From: Pseudolactococcus insecticola
GTDB taxonomy: Bacteria; Bacillota; Bacilli; Lactobacillales; Streptococcaceae
DNA length: 64,000 bases
Direction: 5' to 3'
Assembly (NCBI RefSeq): GCF_011170065.1
Contig: NZ_BLLH01000007.1
Span: 43,101-107,100 of the forward strand
A program made the translations under genes and the position numbers. The notes under the pieces are model-generated. The model worked only from the letters and a program-made list of their open reading frames with translations, did not search any database and was not told the DNA's origin. Of this stretch, positions 27,449 through 34,978 are shown one piece after another (the first letter of the stretch is position 1; every line of letters starts with the position of its first letter).

Positions 27449-28530
27449 AACTTTCCCTCAGTCTTTGTTTCAACCGCCAATTCTGCTAAACTATCTGTTT
27501 TACCTAGCGTCATGATTCTGACAGCTTCAAGGCAGGCGCGTTTTGAAAAATAGCCTGTTCTGATGGCTTCTGACCAGGGTTTAACAGCAGCTAATTTCGC
27601 CTGATAGTCAGCTTCTGAAAGCTCAGAAAGCACAGTATCAATGTCATTTAGATCATCTAGGACAATCCCTAGATTTTGACTTCTGACAAGTTCAGCATGT
27701 GCCATTTTTGAGCCAATGACAACCGGAATCCCTGCTGCCAAGTACTGTGACAGTTTCAGCGGATTGTTATATTCGCCGTATTTTTGCATGCCTTTAAAAT
27801 TTACAGGCTTGGCATATTGGACCACGCCAAAACCGCCATCAAATAAAAACGGTATCGCATCAGACGACATTCTGCCTAGAAAATTAATGGCAGGATTCGT
27901 TTTTTCAAGACCTGCACTGTTGCCCACCATATCAAACGGGGTTTCAGCCGTATAGTCCAGCACCATATTTTGATTGATACGTGACCCTACAAAATAGAGC
28001 TTTTTGATGACTTTTTTATCGCGCAATGGACCGCTATAAAGCGAATCAGAGATGTCCATTGACAAGATAGCAGAATTAACACCACCTTCTTTGCGCATTC
28101 GTGCAGCCATTTTGCGATTGGCTGCGATGACGAGGTCAAATTCATTTAGCATCTTCAGCGAATAATCACCCGTATAATCACGGTCACGGTCATCTTTAAC
28201 CCAAGCCATGACATCCCAAACCATAGCTGCAATTTTCACGCCAGGAATGACACGTAATTTTTGAAGAAAAATCTGCTCAAAACGGTTATCCGACTGCCAC
28301 ATTGGCCACTGTACAATCACAACGTCATTTGACTGAACACCTGATAAGAGCGTCGACACGCGCAACCCAATCTCCTCGTCAGACGCATCTCGCAGCGCAT
28401 ATGTATAGTAATTAATTGGGTTAAATCCGACAGCAAAAGCACTAGCTGCCGCTTGACGATTGGCAACAAAGCCACTAGCAGACGCATTTTTAGTGTCAGA
28501 ACCATTTATTTTTGTAATCCAATATTGCAT
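27445..28530 (-). CDS. Gtf3-like glycosyltransferase, paralogue 1
   Basis: A 361-residue GT-B enzyme like Gtf3 (Nss) of streptococci, which adds the second sugar to the O-GlcNAc made by GtfA/GtfB. The N-terminal domain has DVVIVQWPMWQSDNRFEQ near residues 74-91, matching the IHQYPTWNS segment of its paralogues here, and the C-terminal domain has KLSQYLAAGIPVVIGSKMAHAELV near 278-301. It starts ITKINGSDTKNASASGF, also Gtf3-like. Its stop overlaps the Asp1-like start by 4 nt. Donor sugar unknown. Confidence 0.78.
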   Translation of the reverse strand: MQYWITKINGSDTKNASASGFVANRQAAASAFAVGFNPINYYTYALRDASDEEIGLRVSTLLSGVQSNDVVIVQWPMWQSDNRFEQIFLQKLRVIPGVKIAAMVWDVMAWVKDDRDRDYTGDYSLKMLNEFDLVIAANRKMAARMRKEGGVNSAILSMDISDSLYSGPLRDKKVIKKLYFVGSRINQNMVLDYTAETPFDMVGNSAGLEKTNPAINFLGRMSSDAIPFLFDGGFGVVQYAKPVNFKGMQKYGEYNNPLKLSQYLAAGIPVVIGSKMAHAELVRSQNLGIVLDDLNDIDTVLSELSEADYQAKLAAVKPWSEAIRTGYFSKRACLEAVRIMTLGKTDSLAELAVETKTEGKL

Positions 28531-28580
28531 TCTTGTTTCCTTTGCTTCGTTTTATCTGAGATCTGTCATTTTCAACAACA

Positions 28581-28916
28581 TCAAGTTTTCCAGCGACCAC
28601 GACTTGGCCGTGCATTTTCCTTGTCACGAAAGGCCTCGGCATCCTTTGAAATACGTTTTGGACTAATATCTGTATCCACTTCCCAAGGATAAAGACCATC
28701 CTCGTTTTTCTCGTAAGTGTCCTCAATCATCTTTTCTTCATGCTCTTTGGTGCGCAATTTTGCACGTTTATGCGACACATAGAAATACCGCCAAAAGGCA
28801 ATCATCATGAAAAAACCAGCAAGGCCACGAATTTTCCGAATAGGCTTACCATCCGTCAGCCACGCATATATGCCATCCCAAATCTTATCTAAAATATGTA
28901 AAATACTGTCTATCAT
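28581..28916 (-). CDS. Small single-pass membrane protein in the glycosylation operon
   Basis: Unrecognised 111-residue protein. Residues 1-24 look amphipathic (DSILHILDKIWDGIYAWL), residues about 29-47 form a hydrophobic segment (IRGLAGFFMMIAFWRYFYV), and the rest is highly charged, with KRAKLRTKEHEEKM just after the membrane part; positive charges place the C-terminus in the cytosol. It sits between two Gtf3-like genes and starts right at the stop of the preceding gene. It may anchor the soluble transferases to the membrane; it does not look like the SecE/SecG-type Asp4 or Asp5. Confidence 0.6.
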   Translation of the reverse strand: MIDSILHILDKIWDGIYAWLTDGKPIRKIRGLAGFFMMIAFWRYFYVSHKRAKLRTKEHEEKMIEDTYEKNEDGLYPWEVDTDISPKRISKDAEAFRDKENARPSRGRWKT

Positions 28917-29936
28917 CTAAAATCCTAACTGCATCCGACCGTCATCAAGTTGGTCGAAAAATTCAAGTCCGTCCAATTGTTGCAAGAGTCTACTTGTAAA
29001 ATAGCCACTTCGCATCAATTCACCAAAGTAAGCCGTGTTTTTAAGGTAGTCAGCATAGGCTGTCTCGTCGATCTGTGACATCTTGGCATCAATCTCGTTA
29101 ATATTTGAAATAGCAAAGCCGAGCTTATGCGCAACGATAAAGTCAGCATAGGCAAAATCGTCATAAACCACTACAGGCAAACCTGATGATAGAAACAAGG
29201 ACAACTTATCATGGAAACTCAGTACTGCATAGTCATCTGTCTTACGACTATCACGCTCCAAAAAGCCAAAACCGCCATTCAGATAAGTCGGCAAGACTTC
29301 TAAGCTCGGGTTGGCTGTGAACTTGACGCTATCAGAACTTGCCACATCACTATGATTAGGGCCTAAAACTTTCAAAGTCGTCGTATTCGACCAATTCAAA
29401 AACTTAGTTTTTTTGCCAATATTCCCATAATAAATCACCTGACGCAAAAATTTCTTGTCTTGAACGGGAAAATCATGCACATAATCCGCAAAATCACTCA
29501 CAAAAATTGGCTTATCATAGCCCAACTCCCGCAACTTTTTACGCATTTTTTCAGTGTGCGCAACGATAAAGTGATAGCGAAACAAGAGCTCAAGCGGAAA
29601 ATTTTCCGCCGTCGCAGGATTTGCAAGAGCTGGAATTTGCTGGATATAAGCACCCATGGTCGCACCTTTAAAAGACGTTTCTTGGAAAAACATCTCCTCA
29701 TAACGTTTGGAGTTCCACGTCGGATACTGATGCAAGACCAGATCGCCACGCTTAACACCAGCAATAATCCCCCAAATCCGATGTTGCAATTCGTCATCGG
29801 ATTCGCCAGCGTCATTAAAGCGGAAAATTGCGAGTTTGCGATACTTTGCCGCTTTTGCAAACTGCGCAAAATCCGCCTGTGCTTTCTTATAGTCGCCGCG
29901 TGGCACTAAGCCCACGGTCTGTGTCAACCAGTTCAT
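28917..29936 (-). CDS. Gtf3-like glycosyltransferase, paralogue 2
   Basis: A 339-residue relative of Gtf3. It has GDLVLHQYPTWNSKRYEEMFF near residues 78-98 and the C-terminal KLSLFLSSGLPVVVYDDFAYADFIVAHKLGF near 246-276, the same places and motifs as the product of the gene upstream, its closest paralogue here. No signal peptide or membrane helix. The start has GAGG upstream. The next gene, the small membrane protein, begins at its stop codon. Probably a sugar transferase acting on the growing glycan; donor and acceptor unknown. Confidence 0.75.
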   Translation of the reverse strand: MNWLTQTVGLVPRGDYKKAQADFAQFAKAAKYRKLAIFRFNDAGESDDELQHRIWGIIAGVKRGDLVLHQYPTWNSKRYEEMFFQETSFKGATMGAYIQQIPALANPATAENFPLELLFRYHFIVAHTEKMRKKLRELGYDKPIFVSDFADYVHDFPVQDKKFLRQVIYYGNIGKKTKFLNWSNTTTLKVLGPNHSDVASSDSVKFTANPSLEVLPTYLNGGFGFLERDSRKTDDYAVLSFHDKLSLFLSSGLPVVVYDDFAYADFIVAHKLGFAISNINEIDAKMSQIDETAYADYLKNTAYFGELMRSGYFTSRLLQQLDGLEFFDQLDDGRMQLGF

Positions 29937-29953
29937 TATCTCAGTTCCTCTTA

Positions 29954-29988
29954 TTACTTTTCATTACTTTTCAATACTTCTCAATACC
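29954..29988. repeat. Imperfect 10-bp tandem repeat
   Basis: Read on the minus strand, units TGAGAAGTAT, TGAAAAGTAA, TGAAAAGTAA follow each other, the first containing the stop codon of the 348-residue Gtf3-like gene. They fill most of the 44-nt gap, the longest but one in this operon. Confidence 0.7.
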
Positions 29989-31027
29989 GTAGCACATTAA
30001 TATCGCCTGTATTTTCAGTAAAGGCAAACGCCGCAACCTCACTCATCACGCGCTTCGTAAAATAGCCACTTCGCAGCAAACCTGCAAAACGTTTAGTCGC
30101 AGCAACCATTTCAGCATAGTCTTTTGCACTTAACTCAGCTATCTTAGCATCGACCTGTGTGATATCGTCAATGACAAAACCAAGCTTATGCGCGACAATA
30201 AAGTCTGCCGACGGCATATAAGATTCGACGATAACAGGCAAACCCGCAGCCAGATAAGACGACAGCTTATGGGGTCCGTTAAAACCAGCATAGCGTGCCG
30301 ACCAGTTATCTTCTTCAGGAATATCTTGGTAGTAAACTAAGCCAAATCCTCCCGTAAACTCACGTGGCAACTCATCAGCAGGCACCATACCTTTGTAGAC
30401 AATGTTGCGTCCGGTCATGTTGTTTTCGATGAAATTATCAGGATTACCACCATACATGAGTAGCTTAGCATCATTATCCCAAGCAAGTAAAGCCTTAGCT
30501 TTACGTGGATTTCCCGCTGTGTAAACTTGCTTTTCAAAAGTCATCTCGTTGATTGGCATATCGCTTGCATAGTCAAAAAAGATATTCTCGAAAATTGGCT
30601 TATCATAGCCACGCTTTCTAAACTCATCTGCCATACGTTTTGTGTGAACAATCAAGAAATCATATCTCATCGCGTGCTCTTCTGGAAATGTCGAGTTCCA
30701 TTTTGATGGGCCATTGACCCAGTTTGGAATATCGTGAATCATAGCGCCGCAGATCAGACCCCAAGACTGCATTTTTTGCAATAACCGCTTTTCAAAACGA
30801 GGAGAGTTCCACGTCGGATATTGGTGGATGATCATGTCCCCACGTGCAACACGCCCCAGAATCCCGTCAATACGGCTGGACATTTCACGGTCTGTTTCTT
30901 TACTGTCATTATAACGGTGGATGGGGATATTTTCAAAGCCAATTTCCTCTGCGAAATCTGCAAAATCACGGTCAGCCTTTTCGACCGTCCCTGCCATGCC
31001 ATAAATTCGTGTGATATATTTTTTCAT
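29981..31027 (-). CDS. Gtf3-like glycosyltransferase, paralogue 3
   Basis: A 348-residue GT-B protein with the Gtf3 landmarks: start YITRIYGMAGTVEKADRDF, GDMIIHQYPTWNSPRFEKRLL near residues 77-97, MIHDIPNWV near 109, VHTKRMADEFRKRGY near 146-160 and KLSSYLAAGLPVIVESYMPSADFIVAHKLGF near 254-284. It is clearly a duplicate of the gene at 28917. Its start overlaps the pyruvyl-transferase stop by 4 nt. Likely a cytosolic transferase extending the glycan on the repeat protein. Confidence 0.78.
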   Translation of the reverse strand: MKKYITRIYGMAGTVEKADRDFADFAEEIGFENIPIHRYNDSKETDREMSSRIDGILGRVARGDMIIHQYPTWNSPRFEKRLLQKMQSWGLICGAMIHDIPNWVNGPSKWNSTFPEEHAMRYDFLIVHTKRMADEFRKRGYDKPIFENIFFDYASDMPINEMTFEKQVYTAGNPRKAKALLAWDNDAKLLMYGGNPDNFIENNMTGRNIVYKGMVPADELPREFTGGFGLVYYQDIPEEDNWSARYAGFNGPHKLSSYLAAGLPVIVESYMPSADFIVAHKLGFVIDDITQVDAKIAELSAKDYAEMVAATKRFAGLLRSGYFTKRVMSEVAAFAFTENTGDINVLRY

Positions 31028-32175
31028 AGATAGATTTTTTCTGCTAATTGATATTTTAGATTGCCTAGTTTTTGTGCCGTTTCTGAAAATGTTGCTGAAA
31101 CTTCTGGCGTCATATCGCCACTCTCAGCATAGTTGCGCCAGCCTGTGCCAAGTTTTGCCAAACTGCCATGTTTGACGTCATAGTAAGCACCGCCTGTGTT
31201 GATGAACGTCCCCGCAAAGCCATTTGCCGCAGCAATCATGTGGAAATGAAAACGTGTAGTAAACCAAATCGAATCTGGCGCAGCAGGAAAGCCGTTCCAA
31301 AGCAAATCTTTTGCCGTTGTAAAGACGATCGGATTTGGCGTGTAGCGCTTGATTGCACCTGCAAGCCAGCCGTCATCAGGCGAAATTGACTCTACAACAT
31401 TGATTGGCGTCGTTTCATTAAAGTCATCACGCGTTTTAAGATAGTCAAAAATCGGCGTTAATGTCGCTTCAATCTCATCACGTCCTTGTAAATGACGCTG
31501 TAACAAGATATTGATTTTCGGCTTATCTAGGTCGTAAGCAATCGTTTTCTTCTCACGCATGACGTCTGAAAAGCCCAGAAACATGTCATCAAATCCAAGC
31601 GTCGCATTTGGCAAACTTGCTGCAGTCTCTTCATCTCGAACTTCAAATACGTCAAAGTTAGGAATGATGACGTCATTTAATTTGCCGACAAACTGCTCAG
31701 GAATCGGCGTCAAGCCAAGTCCCGTCGCAAATAATTTTATACTTGGATTTATTTTTTTGGCAGCATTAGCAAGTAAAAATAATTTAAATTGCCCTCTAAA
31801 TGACCGCGAAATCCCGTTGATATAGCCACCGCCAACAAAATGAATACTCTGCGCTGATAGCAATAAATCAATCCCAAAATCAAGCTTTGGCAATTTTTGC
31901 GTCAGAAATTTTTCAACCTGTTCATCTGCTTTCGTAAAGTCAACGCCTAGATTATTCAGACGTTCCACCAACTGAAACAGTGTGTCAACAAAGTGAACAT
32001 TACGATACTGAAAACCCCAAAAACTTGTTGCTAAACCAGGACGCAGAGTGTCCACGATGATTGTTTTGTCAGGATATTTTGCTGTCAAAAAATCAAGCCA
32101 GAGCTTTGGAATCAGCTCATCGCCGTAGTTAGGAGCACCTGAGTGTGCGACTAGATATATGATTTCTTGATTCAT
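31024..32175 (-). CDS. Polysaccharide pyruvyl transferase family protein
   Basis: A 383-residue GT-B-like enzyme of the CsaB/PssM family (PF04230), which moves pyruvate from phosphoenolpyruvate to a sugar as a ketal. The start IIYLVAHSGAPNYGDELIPKLWLDFL with NYGDELI near residues 16-22 is diagnostic; VHFVGGGYINGISRSF near 108-125 and TRFHFHMIAAANGF near 316-329 follow in the expected places. It overlaps both neighbours by 4 nt. In this operon the likely acceptor is a sugar on the glycoprotein, giving it negative charge; that is inference. Confidence 0.83.
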   Translation of the reverse strand: MNQEIIYLVAHSGAPNYGDELIPKLWLDFLTAKYPDKTIIVDTLRPGLATSFWGFQYRNVHFVDTLFQLVERLNNLGVDFTKADEQVEKFLTQKLPKLDFGIDLLLSAQSIHFVGGGYINGISRSFRGQFKLFLLANAAKKINPSIKLFATGLGLTPIPEQFVGKLNDVIIPNFDVFEVRDEETAASLPNATLGFDDMFLGFSDVMREKKTIAYDLDKPKINILLQRHLQGRDEIEATLTPIFDYLKTRDDFNETTPINVVESISPDDGWLAGAIKRYTPNPIVFTTAKDLLWNGFPAAPDSIWFTTRFHFHMIAAANGFAGTFINTGGAYYDVKHGSLAKLGTGWRNYAESGDMTPEVSATFSETAQKLGNLKYQLAEKIYL

Positions 32176-33350
32176 TTTAAGAGCTCCTCGTAATTTTGAT
32201 AGATGGTATCAAGCAGTCCTGATTTTTCATAGATTTTTGAAGAATCAGCAGTTGCTTTTGATAGTGCACTAAATCCCAATTCATCAGTTTTTATCTCAAC
32301 TTGTGTGTAAAAGATTTTCTTAGTACCCGACAACACTTCAAGCGCACGCACCACAGCATTTTTAATCGTTTGCCCGTCGCGGATACTAGCACCAATTGTC
32401 TGCATATTTTCAACCATTTGATTGTAATCTTCAGCTGAAATATCAGCTAAAGCCGCATCAACTTCGTTTAGATCATCTAGCGCCAGACCGATTTTGTTTT
32501 CTAAAACAAACTCAGCAATAGCAGATTTTGACCAGACGACTAGCGGTAATTCATGTGCCAAATAGTTTGATACTTTGAGTGGCATATTGTAGGCGGTATA
32601 GCGAGATTTTTTTCGATAATCAGGGTCATGTGTGCCATCCCAAACCAGACCAAACCCTTTAAAATCTGATACTGGCAGCTCTTCTGGCGCCACTTTCCCT
32701 CGATAATCTAAATTGCCTTTGAACGGTTTTTCCTGTCCTTCAGCCCATTTGGGAAGTGGCCCGTAGAGAATCATGTGAGTCTGTGCTTCATAGTCAATAG
32801 CAAACCAAGCTTTTCCTAGATTTCCCGTGTAAAGCGTTTCCCAAGCTGTCGTTTTTTCAGTGACTTTGTGATCAATGCCTGCTATTTCATCATCTGTCAA
32901 GCGATAGCCAAATGGTCCTTGCACCACGCTAGGTGTCGTCAAGCCTTTTTCTTCCATGACTGCCTGCATCTTAGGGCCATGCAAGATAATGGCGTCTGCC
33001 CGATTGAGCAACGCAATTTCTTGGTTATTTTCTTCTAACTCATAGGTCAAGGTGTAGGCATCATGCACTAAAACAACGATTTTTACCCCTTTTTTAACGA
33101 GTTCATCGACAATAATCGTCTCCTTAGCAAGCGATAAACCATAGTATGATGGATACTGATAAAATACAACATCCTCAGGCGTCAGTTGTGCAAAAAGACG
33201 TTCAGCACCACCGGCCCCAACACGATCTGGAATATCTAGATTTTTCATGCCAAGTTCGCCAAAAAACTGTGCATAGTCAGCGGTGACTTTGCCAATTGCG
33301 TTAAATTTCGCTTCTTCGGAAACTGGATTTTGTGTAAAATATTGCATCAA
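32172..33350 (-). CDS. Gtf3-like glycosyltransferase, paralogue 4
   Basis: A 392-residue, more distant member of the Gtf3-like set. It has DVVFYQYPSYYGLSLAKETII near residues 75-95, VLVHDAYTLTYE near 108-119, ILHGPKMQAVMEEKG near 137-151 and PLKVSNYLAHELPLVVWSKSAIAEFVLENKIGL near 264-296. The last 60 residues after ALEVLSG are an extension absent from the other three. It overlaps the Asp2-like stop and the pyruvyl-transferase start by 4 nt each. The donor is unknown. Confidence 0.72.
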   Translation of the reverse strand: MMQYFTQNPVSEEAKFNAIGKVTADYAQFFGELGMKNLDIPDRVGAGGAERLFAQLTPEDVVFYQYPSYYGLSLAKETIIVDELVKKGVKIVVLVHDAYTLTYELEENNQEIALLNRADAIILHGPKMQAVMEEKGLTTPSVVQGPFGYRLTDDEIAGIDHKVTEKTTAWETLYTGNLGKAWFAIDYEAQTHMILYGPLPKWAEGQEKPFKGNLDYRGKVAPEELPVSDFKGFGLVWDGTHDPDYRKKSRYTAYNMPLKVSNYLAHELPLVVWSKSAIAEFVLENKIGLALDDLNEVDAALADISAEDYNQMVENMQTIGASIRDGQTIKNAVVRALEVLSGTKKIFYTQVEIKTDELGFSALSKATADSSKIYEKSGLLDTIYQNYEELLK

Positions 33351-34828
33351 AGTTTATCCTTTATTTCTTTAAGACGCGCCATAATAAACGCGTTTTGTTC
33401 TCTTACTTTTCCCGCATGAAAACCGTCGTGCATCTCGATTGTGAGCGTTTTGGCGCGTGGTTTAACCACTTCTTCAAAAAAGCTAACATTGCGATCAAGT
33501 TCATCATCATGCATCATAAACAGGTGAAAATTTGTATCTGATATGTCGTGTTCTGCCACAGCTTTCGGTAATATTTGGTCCAATTTTTCGTCGTCAGACT
33601 TGTCTGTGCGCCCTGTCAGATACTCACGCGCATCAATCATTGCACCATCCATTTTATAGATCAGCCAGGTATCTGACGTGATTTTACCGACATTTGTTAG
33701 CGTCTTACAAGCGATAATATCCCCTGCCGACATCGTCACGCCGTAATAACTTGCTGAAAATGACCCCATAGACCACCCAGCAAAGATCAGATCTTTTCTT
33801 GTCAGACCGTTTTCAGAAAGTTTTTCGTCAATCAGACGCTTGACCTCATTTTCATAGTCCGTGTTAAGATTGCGTCCGAGCTGAAAAACGCCGCCACGGC
33901 TGCGGATATCTGCAAAAAGCAAGACGGGAAAGCCAAATTTCGCCATACTCATCCGCTCATACTGTGGTACTTCGTTCAAAGCACCTGAGAAGCCAACGAT
34001 GAGTTTGCGTGTGTCATGACCGGGCATATAATAGGTATCAATCGGCTCGTTTTGCGCCGTCAGATAGCGCCTGTCTCCCGCAACAAACCGCCCCAGGCCA
34101 TACTTGTATTTGTAGGTCCAAACTTTACCAATCACCGCCTGACCTTGACCTTCAACATAGATCATAACATCAAGTGTCGTATCTGGTAATTTTTCGAAAA
34201 TCGCAGACGGTGTACGGGCATCAATCATTTCTTTTCTGACGATTTGGTAATTTTTATCGTACTGTGTGAAAACATAAGTTACTGTAACTGAGTCATCAGC
34301 TACCACGTCAAACTCAATCAGATACTTGCCTGCCTTATCAAAACGCCGATAGGGTCTGACATAGGTCTTAAACATCCAATTTCTAACCAACGGATCAAAG
34401 GTTGTCAACAGTTCTTTTTTTGCAACTTTGTGATCAAAAAAGAGTTCATAGCGGCCTCGACGCTCAATCGTCCCAGTAAAATCGTCAGAAAGCATGGCTG
34501 CCTCATCAGGCGCCAAATTCCACCCTTGAGTAAATAGCAAATCGTCAAAAATCCAATCAAGCAACGCCAAAAAATCTGGTGCTTCCCAGATTTCTGTCAG
34601 ATCAAAATGCCCCCATTGTCCAAGCAGGGCAGCCTGTTTTGCAGTTGCATAGCCATAGACGATGTAGCGACTGCGAACACTTGTAACAAGTTTTTCAAGC
34701 GTCGACAGATCAACGCCACGGCAATCTAAAATCAGATAAGAGGCAGGTTTTGGCGCCTGCAAAAAATCGTCTAAAGATAACTGCTCTAGGGCCGTCAAAT
34801 GTTGGGTATTTATGGCTAAATAAGTCAT
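33347..34828 (-). CDS. Asp2-like alpha/beta-hydrolase, first gene of the operon
   Basis: A 493-residue protein with a C-terminal hydrolase domain. The nucleophile elbow GWSMGSFSASYYG puts Ser at 353, and acidic residues in MMHDDELD (near 440-446) and His in MHDGFHAG (near 467-471) can complete the triad. Asp2 of streptococcal accessory Sec loci has the same order and O-acetylates GlcNAc on the adhesin while also helping export. The N-terminal 150 residues and the jelly-roll-like middle (YLIEFDVVADDSVTVTYVF) also fit Asp2. AGAAGGA precedes the ATG. No secY2 or secA2 follows, so a role in glycan acetylation is more likely than one in export. Confidence 0.68.
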   Translation of the reverse strand: MTYLAINTQHLTALEQLSLDDFLQAPKPASYLILDCRGVDLSTLEKLVTSVRSRYIVYGYATAKQAALLGQWGHFDLTEIWEAPDFLALLDWIFDDLLFTQGWNLAPDEAAMLSDDFTGTIERRGRYELFFDHKVAKKELLTTFDPLVRNWMFKTYVRPYRRFDKAGKYLIEFDVVADDSVTVTYVFTQYDKNYQIVRKEMIDARTPSAIFEKLPDTTLDVMIYVEGQGQAVIGKVWTYKYKYGLGRFVAGDRRYLTAQNEPIDTYYMPGHDTRKLIVGFSGALNEVPQYERMSMAKFGFPVLLFADIRSRGGVFQLGRNLNTDYENEVKRLIDEKLSENGLTRKDLIFAGWSMGSFSASYYGVTMSAGDIIACKTLTNVGKITSDTWLIYKMDGAMIDAREYLTGRTDKSDDEKLDQILPKAVAEHDISDTNFHLFMMHDDELDRNVSFFEEVVKPRAKTLTIEMHDGFHAGKVREQNAFIMARLKEIKDKL

Positions 34829-34862
34829 ATTATCCTTCTAATTTCAATATATTATTAATTCT

Positions 34863-34871
34863 ATTATACCA
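34863..34871 (-). promoter_or_regulatory. Promoter of the glycosylation operon
   Basis: Extended -10 TGGTATAAT (hexamer 34863-34868) on the minus strand, about 34 nt before the Asp2-like ATG. No other promoter was clear inside the operon, and the 4-nt overlaps favour one transcript of about 12 kb. Confidence 0.7.
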
Positions 34872-34938
34872 TTTTTTGTGATTTTAAACATCTGAACCGG
34901 GTAAGGGACGGAGAATATAGACTGTTTTTGTCGATAAA

Positions 34939-34968
34939 TAAAAAAGCAGCCACACTAAAGGTTACTTT
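34939..34968 (-). terminator. Terminator after pbuX
   Basis: AGTAACC pairs with GGCTGCT (one mismatch and a G-U pair) and is followed by six T on the minus strand. Confidence 0.6.
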
Positions 34969-34978
34969 TCCATATAAT

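Noticed and set aside
22844..34828. Capsule or exopolysaccharide locus as the explanation for the glycosyltransferase operon
   Set aside because: No wzx/wzy, priming transferase or tyrosine-kinase regulator genes are present, whereas GtfA and GtfB of the SRR type are clear.
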